From contig NZ_JAHBCJ010000007.1 of assembly GCF_018390575.1 (NCBI RefSeq), positions 109,929-173,928 on the forward strand: a stretch of DNA of 64,000 bases, given 5' to 3'. This DNA is from Bhargavaea massiliensis (GTDB lineage: Bacteria; Bacillota; Bacilli; Bacillales_A; Planococcaceae). A program made the position numbers and the translations under genes. Positions 44,386-54,055 of this stretch are shown here, in pieces. Each line of letters begins with the position of its first letter. Position 1 is the first letter of the stretch. The notes under the pieces were generated by a model. It was given only the letters and a program-made list of their open reading frames with translations, ran no database searches and was not told where the DNA came from.

Positions 44386-44396
44386 GCGGTGACATG

Positions 44397-44434
44397 CAGG
44401 GCGGCCCGAGGAACGATCCGGGCCGCCCTTTCCA
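44397..44434 (+). terminator. Terminator of the small stress gene
   Basis: AGGGCGGCCCG and CGGGCCGCCCT, nearly perfect stem, then TT. Confidence 0.85.
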
Positions 44435-44452
44435 TATTCACCAATCGAAGTT

Positions 44453-44478
44453 GTTTAAATCTATTTATCTACGGGAAG
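44453..44478 (+). promoter_or_regulatory. Sigma-B-like promoter of the catalase gene
   Basis: GTTTAA (44453-44458), exact -35 consensus, 14-base spacer, then GGGAAG (44473-44478). katE is a classic sigma-B gene in B. subtilis. Confidence 0.62.
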
Positions 44479-44567
44479 AAGGGAAGAGAATCAGATGCAG
44501 AAGGTGATCCCGGCACACGGGAGTATTCGGCATCTTAAATGAATGATTACGGGAAAAGGGTGAAGAC

Positions 44568-46613
44568 ATGGATCACAAACACGAGGGCACGACAAACAAG
44601 AAACACGAGCAGCTGGAACAGTTCCGCCGCCAGAACACCGGCCAGCCGATGACCGACATCAACGGCAATAAAGTCGCGAATGACCAGAAGACATTGCGTG
44701 CGGGCAGACGCGGCCCGCTCCTCATGCAGGATTTCCACTTCTACAAAAAGCAGTCACACTTTAACCGTGAGCGGATTCCGGAGAAGGTCGTCCACGCACG
44801 GGGCTACGGCGTGCACGGAGAATTCGTGGCGACGGAGTCGATGAAGGACTACACGATGGCGAAGTTCCTGGAGCCCGGCAAGAAAACACCGGTATTCGTG
44901 CGCTTCTCCAACTTTGTCGGAAACCGCGGATCCAAGGACACGGCGGTTGACATCCGCGGATTCGCGACAAAATTCTACACAGAGGAAGGCAACTATGACA
45001 TGCTTGCCCTCCAGTTCCCTGTATTCATCCTCGCTGATGCGATGAAGTTCATGGATGTCACACACGCCGCCAAGCCGGAACCAAGGCAGCACATGCCGCA
45101 GGCAACGGTGGCGCACGACAACTTCTGGGATTACGTGACGAGCAACCCGGAATCGGCACATATGGTCATGTGGCTCATGTCGATGCGCGGCCGGCCGCGC
45201 AGCTGGCGCATGATGGAAGGCTATCCGGTCAACACGTTCCGCTTAGTCAATGAAAAGGGCAAATCGACGTTTGTCCGGTTTATCTGGAAGCCGAAGCTCG
45301 GCGTCCATTCCATCACCCTGGAAGAAGGGAATATCATCGGGGGCGTCGACCCGGACTTCCACCGCCGGGACATCATCGAAGCGATCGAGAGCGGTGCGTA
45401 TCCGGAATACGAACTATGCGTCCAGCTGATTGATGAGGAAGATGAATTCAAGTTTGACTTTGACATTCTGGATGACACCAAGCTGTGGCCGCAGGAAGAA
45501 GTTCCGCCGAAGGTCATCGGGAAGATGGTGCTGAACCGTCTCCAGGACAATTTCTTCTCGGAGACGGAACAATCCGCGTTCAACCCGGCAAACCTCGTGC
45601 CGGGAATCGAGTTCACGAATGACCCGGTGCTGCAGGGCCGTTCATTTGCCTACCGTGATACGGAGCTCCACCGCCATCACTCGGCGAACTACGAAGAGCT
45701 GCCGATCAACCGCCCGGTGTCCGACGTGAACCACAACCTGCGGGACAGCTACCTGAAGTACCCGATCGAGCAGGACAATGTCCACTTCCATAACAACATG
45801 CAGGAGGACGGCACCCCTCATGAAACTCCGGCACCGGAAGGTTATGAAAACTATCCGGCCGAAGTGGAAGGCCATGTGACGAGAGAACACCCGAGCGATT
45901 CCTTCCAAGACTACTACTCTCAGCCGCGTATGTTCTGGAACAGCCTGTCGATGCCGGAGAAGCAGGACCTTGTCGAGTCGTTCAGCTTCCACGTCGGCGG
46001 GGTGAAAAACAAGGACATCCGCCAAAGGACAGTTGAAATGTTCGCGAACGTCGACACCGAACTGGCGACGATGATTGCGGAAAACGTCGGCGTCACGCCG
46101 CCTGAGACCAAGCACGTCGACTACGAAAAAAGCTATCCGTCCCTGAGCCAGATGAATACGCCGCATTCCGCGATGACGTCAAGAGTCGCGGTCGTGATCG
46201 GCGACGGGTTCGACGAGAAGGAAGTTGACCAGGCGATGGCGGCACTCAAAGGCGTCGGAGCGGTGATCGACATCATTTCCGAGACACTCTCGCCGGTCAA
46301 GGGGAAAGACGGCATGGAACTCACGCCGACCAACACTTTCCTGACCATCCACCCTGCGCTGTATGATTCGGTCTACCTCGTCGGCGGCAAGGCGAAGATG
46401 AACCAGCTCAAGTTCGACCAGGGGGCGATGGACTTCTTCAAGATGCACTATATGTTCATGAAGCCGATCGCCGTCGGAGCAGGTGCCGCCCAGTACGCGG
46501 TGAGCACGGAAGCCAACAACCTGGACGGCGTCGTCATGGCGGAAAACAACCCTGAATTTGCGGACCAGTACATCGAAGCACTTGCGATGAAACGATTCTG
46601 GGACCGTACCTGA
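44568..46613 (+). CDS. katE: Large-subunit catalase, KatE type
   Basis: 681-aa haem catalase of the HPII class, which splits hydrogen peroxide. The catalytic His76 sits in EKVVHARGYG; the distal Asn follows in VDIRGFATKFYTEEGNYD; the haem-ligand Tyr appears in FAYRDTELHRH. A C-terminal domain of about 150 residues (SRVAVVIGDGFDEKEVDQAM onward) has the flavodoxin/DJ-1-like fold typical of large catalases. RBS is GGGTGAAG. No PerR-like box was seen; the upstream promoter looks sigma-B-dependent. Confidence 0.96.
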   Translation: MDHKHEGTTNKKHEQLEQFRRQNTGQPMTDINGNKVANDQKTLRAGRRGPLLMQDFHFYKKQSHFNRERIPEKVVHARGYGVHGEFVATESMKDYTMAKFLEPGKKTPVFVRFSNFVGNRGSKDTAVDIRGFATKFYTEEGNYDMLALQFPVFILADAMKFMDVTHAAKPEPRQHMPQATVAHDNFWDYVTSNPESAHMVMWLMSMRGRPRSWRMMEGYPVNTFRLVNEKGKSTFVRFIWKPKLGVHSITLEEGNIIGGVDPDFHRRDIIEAIESGAYPEYELCVQLIDEEDEFKFDFDILDDTKLWPQEEVPPKVIGKMVLNRLQDNFFSETEQSAFNPANLVPGIEFTNDPVLQGRSFAYRDTELHRHHSANYEELPINRPVSDVNHNLRDSYLKYPIEQDNVHFHNNMQEDGTPHETPAPEGYENYPAEVEGHVTREHPSDSFQDYYSQPRMFWNSLSMPEKQDLVESFSFHVGGVKNKDIRQRTVEMFANVDTELATMIAENVGVTPPETKHVDYEKSYPSLSQMNTPHSAMTSRVAVVIGDGFDEKEVDQAMAALKGVGAVIDIISETLSPVKGKDGMELTPTNTFLTIHPALYDSVYLVGGKAKMNQLKFDQGAMDFFKMHYMFMKPIAVGAGAAQYAVSTEANNLDGVVMAENNPEFADQYIEALAMKRFWDRT

Positions 46614-46626
46614 CCGAAAGAAAAAC

Positions 46627-46661
46627 AAGCCTGATCCGGCTTTTGCCGGATCGGGCTTTTG
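46627..46661. terminator. Terminator between catalase and TetR genes
   Basis: AAGCCTGATCCGGC and GCCGGATCGGGCTT with TTTT loop and tail; the convergent TetR gene may use it too. Confidence 0.88.
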
Positions 46662-46665
46662 TGTG

Positions 46666-47322
46666 TCATTGCGTGCGGGCGTCTTCAATAATTTCGCGGA
46701 TGTAATTCATGGTATTCCGTTCCGCCTGGCCGATGTCATAGTCCAGGCGGTGGTTGAGGATGTTCGTCATCATGCCCTGCCAGATCAGATTCGTTTTTTC
46801 ATTGACCGGATTCATCTGCTCCATCGGTATCTGGCCTTCCTCGGCCGCCATCTGCAGCATGGATTTGCCACGCTGCATCACACTGCGTTCAAACAGGGTG
46901 GGCTGCAGTTCGTCAGGGACATTGACCAGTTCCGCCGGGTAAACCTCATAATAGCGCTGCATAAGTTTCCCGGGCTGGTCCCCGAGGTCCATGATAAACA
47001 CCGCATTAAACAGTTTGGGCGACCTGAACGAATGTCGGATAAAGCATTCCCACGCGATTAAGTACTTGTCCAGCGGCGTTTCTCCGTCTTCCATCCGTGC
47101 CGTCACTTCTTCGGTATAACCGCCCAGCAGCCGCATCGCTGCGAAAAATTTCAGATGGGACAGTTCGCTGAAATAGTTATAAAGCGTGGCACTGTTGTAG
47201 CCTGCGCGATCCGCAACTTTGCGGATCGTCACTTTGTCGATCCCTTCCTCGTGAATGATCTCGACTGTCGCTTCCACGAAATATTTCCACATCCGGCTCA
47301 TCTGCAGCTGTTTATTTCTCAA
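46666..47322 (-). CDS. TetR family transcriptional regulator
   Basis: 218-aa repressor. The N-terminal helix-turn-helix is IDKVTIRKVADRAGYNSATL followed by YNYFSE, a clear TetR signature. The ligand domain is not informative. TTG 47322 lies ten bases after GGAGGTG. It is divergent from the BCCT transporter gene, and the gap contains paired palindromes that could be its operators. It probably controls that transporter and perhaps the hydrolase after it. Confidence 0.88.
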   Translation of the reverse strand: MRNKQLQMSRMWKYFVEATVEIIHEEGIDKVTIRKVADRAGYNSATLYNYFSELSHLKFFAAMRLLGGYTEEVTARMEDGETPLDKYLIAWECFIRHSFRSPKLFNAVFIMDLGDQPGKLMQRYYEVYPAELVNVPDELQPTLFERSVMQRGKSMLQMAAEEGQIPMEQMNPVNEKTNLIWQGMMTNILNHRLDYDIGQAERNTMNYIREIIEDARTQ

Positions 47323-47366
47323 TTTGGATCAGCACCTCCGTATTCTCTGTAAGTCTAGTGAAAAAA

Positions 47367-47384
47367 TTGAAAGCGCTTTTGCAA
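47367..47384. promoter_or_regulatory. cre-like site
   Basis: TGAAAGCGCTTTTG, 12 of 14 positions of the CcpA consensus TGWAANCGNTNWCA, in the gap between the TetR and BCCT genes. Confidence 0.45.
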
Positions 47385-47422
47385 ACCGCTTTCTCGTATG
47401 TTAGGATAATCACTGGCATAAA

Positions 47423-47452
47423 AATAATCATGATTATTTACTATATCATGAT
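47423..47452. promoter_or_regulatory. Paired palindromes, candidate TetR operators
   Basis: AATAATCATGATTATT at 47423-47438 is a perfect 16-bp palindrome. ATCATGAT at 47445-47452 repeats its core; the centres are 18 bp apart, so both face nearly the same side of the helix. Confidence 0.6.
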
Positions 47453-47528
47453 TAAAATGTTCTCTGATTGCAAGTGTGACATTTTATAAAGCAATTGGAT
47501 TGGCCAAAAACAATTGAGAGGTGATTGG

Positions 47529-49040
47529 GTGCAGAAAACACGAATCGATTCTTTTATCTTCTGGTTTGCGATTATTGTCGTCCTGCTGGCCACGACGTCT
47601 CTGGTAGTTTTCCGGGAAAGTGCTGAACCGGTGCTTGATGACATCATGACGGGCATTACATTTAAAATGGACTGGGCCTGGCAGTTCCTGACGATCGGCC
47701 TATTTGTCTTTCTGATCTGGCTGGCGTTCAGCCGTTTCGGAAAAATCCGGTTGGGTGACGAAAAGCCCGAGTTCTCGACATTCAGCTGGGGCACCATGCT
47801 GTTCACAGCGGGAATGGGAACAAGTATCATGTACTGGTCCATGGTGGAGCCGCTCTACTACTACTCCGGACCTCCATTCGGAATTGAACCCGGGAGCCAG
47901 GCGGCGGCAGAGTGGTCGCTGACTTATGCGCTATTCCATTGGGGGATATCCGCATGGTCCTTGTACGCATTCCCGACAGTCGTTATCGCCTACTCCTATT
48001 TTATCAGGAAGCAGCCGTCCCTGAAGATGAGCGTGGCGCTTCGCGGCGCACTCGGAAAATACGCGGACGGCTGGCTTGGCAAGATAATTGACATTCTCGT
48101 CATCTGGAGCCTGATCGGCGGACTCGGAACGACACTTGGCCTCGGGGTGCCGATGGTATCGCAAGTTGTTGCCCGGGTGTTTGGCCTCGAGCCGTCACTG
48201 ATGCTGGATGCCATTCTTGTCGTCCTGATTACGGTCGTTTATTCGGCAAGTGCCTACCTCGGCCTTCATAAAGGGATCCGCCGACTGAGTGACCTGAACG
48301 TCTATCTCGCTCTGGCACTGGCAATCTTCGTGCTGCTTGCGGGTCCTACGCTGTTCATCCTGACTTACTTCACGAACAGCTTCGGCATGATGATCCAGAA
48401 CTTCGCCATGATGAGCTTTTATACGGATCCGATCGCGAAGGGCGGATTCCCGCAGGCGTGGACAGTCTTTTACTGGGCGTGGTTCGCTGCGACGGCACCG
48501 TTCATGGGGCTGTTTGTTGCGCGGATCTCCAGGGGCCGCACGATCCGCCAATTGATCATGCATATGCTTCTCTGGGGTTCGGTCGGCGCGTGGATTTACT
48601 TCATGGTCTTTGGGGGCTATTCGATGAATGCCGAACTGACCGGCAAGCTGGATCTTTCCGGGATTCTTGCGGAAAAGGGCGGCGACGCGGCAGTTGTCGA
48701 GATTTTAAGTTCATTGCCGCTGAGTGCCGTCGTCCTGCCGTTCTTCATCGTCCTGGCTGTGATTTTCCTGTCCACTTCGCTCGACTCGGCCACCTACGTC
48801 CTTGCAGCCATCGCGACGAAAGAGTTGCTGCCCGGACAGGAGCCTGCCCGATGGCACCGGATGATCTGGGGCGGCGTGCTTGCGGTCATGGGAATTTCGC
48901 TTCTCCTCGTCGGAGGGCTGAGGGTTGTCCAGACATCCGCAGTCGTCGTGTCGATCCCGATCTTCGTGTTTTATCTTCTGCTGATTGTTTCACTCGTGAG
49001 ATGGCTGAAAAAGGACTTTCCCGCAAAATCACGGATTTGA
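47529..49040 (+). CDS. BCCT family transporter
   Basis: 503-aa secondary transporter of the betaine/carnitine/choline family with about twelve membrane helices. The segments MGTSIMYWSMVEPLYYYSGP and YALFHWGISAWSLYAFPT contain the conserved Trp- and Tyr-rich substrate box of the family. Uptake of a quaternary amine or a related zwitterion is expected; the hydrolase downstream suggests an ester or amide may be the physiological substrate. GTG 47529 lies after GAGAGGTGA; an in-frame TTG at 47514 overlaps it. Confidence 0.9.
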   Translation: MQKTRIDSFIFWFAIIVVLLATTSLVVFRESAEPVLDDIMTGITFKMDWAWQFLTIGLFVFLIWLAFSRFGKIRLGDEKPEFSTFSWGTMLFTAGMGTSIMYWSMVEPLYYYSGPPFGIEPGSQAAAEWSLTYALFHWGISAWSLYAFPTVVIAYSYFIRKQPSLKMSVALRGALGKYADGWLGKIIDILVIWSLIGGLGTTLGLGVPMVSQVVARVFGLEPSLMLDAILVVLITVVYSASAYLGLHKGIRRLSDLNVYLALALAIFVLLAGPTLFILTYFTNSFGMMIQNFAMMSFYTDPIAKGGFPQAWTVFYWAWFAATAPFMGLFVARISRGRTIRQLIMHMLLWGSVGAWIYFMVFGGYSMNAELTGKLDLSGILAEKGGDAAVVEILSSLPLSAVVLPFFIVLAVIFLSTSLDSATYVLAAIATKELLPGQEPARWHRMIWGGVLAVMGISLLLVGGLRVVQTSAVVVSIPIFVFYLLLIVSLVRWLKKDFPAKSRI

Positions 49041-49067
49041 TTATAAGCTTCCAAGGAGGAATAGCTG

Positions 49068-51116
49068 TTGGTTTTTAACGTCCGAGAAACAAACCGCTCA
49101 ATCAGGGATGAATTTCCCCACAAAATAAAGGAATTGAACAACCTATGGATACCGATGTCTGATGGGACGAAGCTGTCCGCGAAAATCTGGCTGCCTGAAG
49201 ACGCGGAGAACAATCCGGTTCCGGCGATCCTTGAATACTTGCCTTACAGGAAAAATGAATTCACGGCACTGCGTGACTCGCTCCGTCACCCATATTTTGC
49301 GGGGCACGGCTATGCAAGCATCCGGGTCGACATTCGCGGTACCGGTGATTCGGACGGTATCCTGTATGACGAATACTTGAAGCAGGAGCAGGATGACGCG
49401 CTTGAAATCCTTGAATGGATCGAGCAACAGCCGTGGTCGACAGGAAGTGTGGGCATGATCGGCAAGTCGTGGGGCGGTTTTAACGGACTGCAGGTGGCCG
49501 CGCGCCGTCCCAAGCAGCTCAAGACGATCATCACAATCTGCTCGACCGACGACCGGTATGCGGACGATGTTCACTACAAGGGCGGCGCGATGCTTGCATC
49601 GGACATGCTCTGGTGGGCCTCGACGATGTTCGCCTACAACGCCCGCCCGCAAGATCCCGAAGTGGTCGGCGAGTCCTGGAAGGCGAACTGGCTGGAGCGC
49701 ATGGAAAAGACACCGCCGTTCGTCGAAGAATGGGTCCGCCACCAGCGCCGTGACGCCTATTGGAAACACGGTTCCGTTTGCGAGGACTATCGCGCAATTG
49801 AAATTCCGGTGTTCGCCGTCGGGGGCTGGGCGGACGGCTATCCGAATGCCATCCCGAGAATGCTTGAGAATCTCGATGTTCCACGAAAGGGACTTATCGG
49901 GCCATGGGCGCATGAATATCCGGAAATGGCGGTGCCCGGCCCGCAGATCGGCTTCCTCCAAGAATGTCTGCGCTGGTGGGATCAGTGGCTGAAGGGGGAA
50001 GACACCGGCATCATGGAAGAGCCGATGCTCCGGGCTTACCTTCAGGACAGCGTGCCGCCGCAGACCAGCTATGACTACCGCCCGGGACACTGGGTCGCGG
50101 AAAACCAGTGGCCGCCTGCGGCAATCAAAGACCAGAGGCTATACCTGGATGATAACAAACTCACAGAAAGTCCGACGGAAGGTGTTTCCATCAAAGTCGG
50201 AAGTGTCCAGCAGCACGGTATGCACGCGGGGGTTTTCTGTCCGTTCGGGCAGCCGGGAGATCTGCCGGCGGACCAGCGGAATGAAAACGGCTATGCCGTC
50301 GTCTTTGAATCCGAACCTGTGCGGGAGGAGACGGCCATTCTGGGCCATCCCGCGTTCCGCGTCGAACTGTCTTCCGACAAACCGCATGCACTGATTGCCG
50401 TACGCCTGAACGATGTCGCGCCGGATGGATCATCCACACGGGTGACCTGGGGAATGCTGAACCTGTCCCATCGCAACAGCGATGAATTCCCGGAAGAGCT
50501 CGAGCCGGGGAAAAAGTACACGGTCGACGTGAAAATGGACGTCATCGGCTACACGCTGGCCAAAGGGAACCGGTGGCAGCTGGCCATTTCACCGAACTAC
50601 TGGCCGCATGCATGGCCGTCCCCGGAAGAGGCGACACTCACGGTCTACCCTTCCAAGAACACCTACCTGTCGCTGCCGGTCCGCGGGGGAAAGGACATCG
50701 ACGCGGAGCTAAAGCCATTCTTGCCTGCGGAAACGGCTCCGGTCCTGACGAAGGACATCCTGCGGGAAGCCGGCCGGACACGCGAGATCAAGCATGATGT
50801 CGTAACAGACGTCTGGACGCTGGATGACTTCTCCGATGAAGGCTCCCGCCGACTGCATGTCAACGGCCTGGAATACGGCAGCACGAACCGAAACGTTTAT
50901 ACAATCAGAGGCGGAGACCCGCTTAGCGCCAGGGTCGAATGCGACTGGACGCTGGATGTCGGCCGCGGAGACTGGCAAACCCACCTGGTCACGAAAAGCA
51001 TTATGACTGCGGACGAGGTAAACTATTACCTGACGAACCGCCTGACCGCCTATGAAGGTGAGGAAAAAGTATTTGATAAGACATGGGAAACAGAGATTCC
51101 CCGGGACTTTACGTAA
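49068..51116 (+). CDS. CocE/NonD family serine hydrolase
   Basis: 682-aa alpha/beta hydrolase of the X-Pro dipeptidase/cocaine esterase family. The nucleophile is Ser134 in MIGKSWGGFNG; the catalytic Asp and His lie in the region with GGWADGY and GPWAHEYP. A C-terminal jelly-roll domain from about residue 400 carries VRLNDVAPDGSSTRVTWG. It cleaves esters or amides of small acyl groups. TTG 49068 lies nine bases after AAGGAGGA. It follows the BCCT gene by 27 bases, so import and hydrolysis are probably linked. Confidence 0.88.
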   Translation: MVFNVRETNRSIRDEFPHKIKELNNLWIPMSDGTKLSAKIWLPEDAENNPVPAILEYLPYRKNEFTALRDSLRHPYFAGHGYASIRVDIRGTGDSDGILYDEYLKQEQDDALEILEWIEQQPWSTGSVGMIGKSWGGFNGLQVAARRPKQLKTIITICSTDDRYADDVHYKGGAMLASDMLWWASTMFAYNARPQDPEVVGESWKANWLERMEKTPPFVEEWVRHQRRDAYWKHGSVCEDYRAIEIPVFAVGGWADGYPNAIPRMLENLDVPRKGLIGPWAHEYPEMAVPGPQIGFLQECLRWWDQWLKGEDTGIMEEPMLRAYLQDSVPPQTSYDYRPGHWVAENQWPPAAIKDQRLYLDDNKLTESPTEGVSIKVGSVQQHGMHAGVFCPFGQPGDLPADQRNENGYAVVFESEPVREETAILGHPAFRVELSSDKPHALIAVRLNDVAPDGSSTRVTWGMLNLSHRNSDEFPEELEPGKKYTVDVKMDVIGYTLAKGNRWQLAISPNYWPHAWPSPEEATLTVYPSKNTYLSLPVRGGKDIDAELKPFLPAETAPVLTKDILREAGRTREIKHDVVTDVWTLDDFSDEGSRRLHVNGLEYGSTNRNVYTIRGGDPLSARVECDWTLDVGRGDWQTHLVTKSIMTADEVNYYLTNRLTAYEGEEKVFDKTWETEIPRDFT

Positions 51117-51138
51117 ATAAATTTATCCATTATCACTC

Positions 51139-51172
51139 GCCCGACCCGGCCATTGCCGGGTCGGGCATTTTC
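51139..51172 (+). terminator. Terminator of the BCCT-hydrolase operon
   Basis: GCCCGACCCGGC and GCCGGGTCGGGC, four-base loop, then ATTTT. Confidence 0.92.
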
Positions 51173-51276
51173 AGGTATTCCATTTCTTCATGCATATCGA
51201 TGGATAAACGGTATTTCAGTTATGTCAAAACAAAGACTATACTAAAGAGTAGATGGAATCGGAGAGGTGAGCGGGA

Positions 51277-52149
51277 ATGGAAGAGCGGGACTGGCTGATT
51301 TTGAAAACGCTGTTTGTCCACCAGAATATTACGAGAACAGCAGATGAGCTTTATCTCTCCCAGCCTTATCTGACCAAGCGTCTCAGGCAGATCGAAGAAG
51401 CGTTTGGAGTTGAGCTTGTCATGCGCGGCAGGAGAGGTGTCGGCTTCACCCCGCAGGGCGAGTACCTGGCCGCGCAGGCGGACCGGATGCTGGACCGTTT
51501 CGCCGAGATCCGGAAAAACGTCATGCAGATGAAAAACGAAGTGGCCGGAACGCTGAAAATCGGTGTGTCCAACCACTTTTCCAAAAACCGTCTCCCTCCC
51601 CTTTTGAACCGGTTCCGACAGCTGTTTCCGCAGATCGACTACCAGGTGCATGCCGGGTGGAGCAAAGAAATCGTCGGCATGGTGAACAACAAGCAGGTGC
51701 ATGCCGGAATCGTAAACGGTGAATTCGACCGGGTCCACCGGGCCGAACTTTTGATGAATGACCCGCTTGTCGCCGTGGCAAGGAGAGAAATCCGGAAAGA
51801 GGAACTGCCGGCGCTGACAAGGATCGAATACCAGACCGAACATCTGTCGGAGAAATTGGCGGAGCAGTGGTGGACCGAGAATTTCAGTTTGCCTCCAAAA
51901 ACAGGTTTTCACGTCGACAAAGCCGATACAGCGAAGGAACTGGTGAAAAGCGGTGTCGGCTACGCCATCTTGCCGGAATTGGTCATCGGGGTCCGGGACC
52001 AGTTATGCCGTTATGAAATCAAAGACCGCAACGGCTCACCGGTCTCTTCGGGAATTTATCTATATTATCCGGAAGAGTTCCGGGAAATCAGACTGGTCGG
52101 GGCGTTCCTTGATTTTATGAAAAAAGAACATGCCGATTTTATAGAATGA
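51277..52149 (+). CDS. LysR family regulator 1
   Basis: 290-aa LysR-type regulator with an N-terminal winged helix (NITRTADELYLSQPYLTKRL) and a periplasmic-binding-like effector domain. It precedes an AEC transporter by 15 bases on the same strand, and a second LysR with similar sequence and length follows the transporter. It probably controls this cluster. RBS is GAGGTGAGCGGGA. Confidence 0.88.
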   Translation: MEERDWLILKTLFVHQNITRTADELYLSQPYLTKRLRQIEEAFGVELVMRGRRGVGFTPQGEYLAAQADRMLDRFAEIRKNVMQMKNEVAGTLKIGVSNHFSKNRLPPLLNRFRQLFPQIDYQVHAGWSKEIVGMVNNKQVHAGIVNGEFDRVHRAELLMNDPLVAVARREIRKEELPALTRIEYQTEHLSEKLAEQWWTENFSLPPKTGFHVDKADTAKELVKSGVGYAILPELVIGVRDQLCRYEIKDRNGSPVSSGIYLYYPEEFREIRLVGAFLDFMKKEHADFIE

Positions 52150-52164
52150 ACTGAGGTTTTTCCC

Positions 52165-53088
52165 ATGGATATTTTGATCACCATCCTCCTGAAAGTCATC
52201 GCCCCCGTCTTTGTTCTGATCGGGGCGGGGGCTATGATGCACAGGATTTTCAACTTGAATCTGGCAACACTTTCAAAGTTGCTGACGTATTATTTTCTTC
52301 CCGTCGTGGCGTTTGTCAATGTCTACGACAGCCAGGTGACCGGGGACATGTTTTTCATCATTGTCCTCGTCCAGCTGCTCGTCGCGGCAGTGATGGCCGG
52401 AATCTCTTCAGGGATGTCACGGCTTCTCAAACTGGACAAGGGCATGGACGCGACATTCAAGAACAGCGTGGTGCTGATGAACTCCGGCAACTACGGCGTT
52501 CCGGTCAGCCAGCTGGTCTTCCAGGGCCAGCCGGTCGGTGTCGCGGTGCAGGTGATTGTGATGATCATCCAGAACCTCATCACGTATACATATGGGCTCT
52601 ACAACTCGCTGTCCGCCCGGCACGGCGGGGCAAAGGCGATCCGGGAGTTCCTGAAGATGCCGGTGCTGTATGCACTGCTTCTCGGAGTGATCCTGAAAAG
52701 CTTTGATATCGGGCTGCCGTTCTTTATCATGGAGCCGATCGAACGGTCAGCGGATGCCTTTCTGGCGGTAGCGCTCCTGGCTTTGGGGGCGCAGGTCGCC
52801 TTCATCAAGATCGGGAAACTCAGCAAAGTGATCATTGCCAGTTGCATCGGCCGGCTGATGATCGGGCCGGTCGTCTCGCTGGGTGTCATCTTTCTGCTCG
52901 GGCTGGACGGAATCGTGGCACAGGCGCTCTTTATCGCAAGCTCGTTCCCGTCGTCCAGAAACAGTGCCCAATTTGCACTGGAATACAACAACTATCCGGA
53001 AGTGGCCGGCCAGATTGTGCTGGTCACGACGGTGTTCAGTGCGCTGACGGTCACAATGGCCGTCTATCTGTCCAAACTGATCTTTTAG
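52165..53088 (+). CDS. AEC family transporter
   Basis: 307-aa carrier of the auxin efflux carrier family with about ten membrane helices in two halves. The motif VLMNSGNYGVPVSQLVF, with its Asn and Gly-Pro crossing, is typical. In bacteria such proteins carry malate, malonate or other organic acids. Two LysR genes flank it, all in one direction. Confidence 0.87.
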   Translation: MDILITILLKVIAPVFVLIGAGAMMHRIFNLNLATLSKLLTYYFLPVVAFVNVYDSQVTGDMFFIIVLVQLLVAAVMAGISSGMSRLLKLDKGMDATFKNSVVLMNSGNYGVPVSQLVFQGQPVGVAVQVIVMIIQNLITYTYGLYNSLSARHGGAKAIREFLKMPVLYALLLGVILKSFDIGLPFFIMEPIERSADAFLAVALLALGAQVAFIKIGKLSKVIIASCIGRLMIGPVVSLGVIFLLGLDGIVAQALFIASSFPSSRNSAQFALEYNNYPEVAGQIVLVTTVFSALTVTMAVYLSKLIF

Positions 53089-53100
53089 AAAGGAGAACCT

Positions 53101-53979
53101 ATGAATCATCTGGAATGTGAACTATTGGATCAGCTATCCAGGCATCAAACGATCACAAAGGCCGCGGAAGCCATGCAGCTTTCCCAGTCGACGATCACCA
53201 AGCGGCTGAAGCAGATGGAGGCCGGTTTTGACGTACAGATCGTCCACCGGGGAAAAAAGGGCATCCACTTTACTCCGGAGGGGGAGTACCTTGCCGCGTG
53301 TGCAAGATCCATCCTGAAGGAAATTGAGGCGATGAAGGATACGCTGTGGAATATGGAAGAAGAGGTCAAAGGGACGATCAAGATCGCCGTTTCAAACTTT
53401 CTGACCAGCTTTATGCTTTTTGATGTGATCCGCGCCTTCAAGGAAATGTATCCGGAAGTGGATTTCCGGATTACCACCGGATGGAGCCGGGACATGTATG
53501 AACGGGTCCGGAGCGATGAGGTGCATGTCAGCTTCATCAGGGGGGATTATCAGTGGCGGGGAAGAAAACATCTTCTCTTCGAAGAAACCCTTTGTGTGGC
53601 ATCAAAAGAGCCGCTTCCGCTTGAGGCATTGCCGGCCGCCTCAAGGATCGACTATAAAAAGGACGCAAAGCTTGCTGGGATGATCGACTCGTGGTGGGAC
53701 TGGAACTTCCGTGAAATCCCGAAGGTCTCGATGGTCCTGGACAATGCGGAAAGCTGCAGGGAAATGATCCGGAACGGCCTCGGCTACTCGATCGTCACGA
53801 GTCTCGTCGTCCGGGATATGGATGACATCCATAAGACTGAACTAAAAGACCGGGCTGGGAAACGGATTACAAGAGGTTCGTGGATGTTCTGCAGGGAACA
53901 ATCAATGGAGCTGAAGGCGGTCAGGGAATTTGTGGAATTCGTCGAAAATTATGATGCTGAAAGACACTCCGCAGGCTGA
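53101..53979 (+). CDS. LysR family regulator 2
   Basis: 292-aa LysR regulator, similar to the one at 51277 (shared patterns such as AMQLSQSTITKRLKQMEAGF, FTPEGEYLAA and a TGWSRDMYE segment matching AGWSKEIVG). A duplication of the regulator around a transporter is likely. The ATG lies after AAAGGAGAACCT, 12 bases after the transporter. Confidence 0.88.
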   Translation: MNHLECELLDQLSRHQTITKAAEAMQLSQSTITKRLKQMEAGFDVQIVHRGKKGIHFTPEGEYLAACARSILKEIEAMKDTLWNMEEEVKGTIKIAVSNFLTSFMLFDVIRAFKEMYPEVDFRITTGWSRDMYERVRSDEVHVSFIRGDYQWRGRKHLLFEETLCVASKEPLPLEALPAASRIDYKKDAKLAGMIDSWWDWNFREIPKVSMVLDNAESCREMIRNGLGYSIVTSLVVRDMDDIHKTELKDRAGKRITRGSWMFCREQSMELKAVREFVEFVENYDAERHSAG

Positions 53980-54055
53980 GAAATCCGGTTGGACGGGACG
54001 TCCGGGCACCATTATCCAGTACAATAAGGGATAGAAATGACCAGAGGAGGATTCC

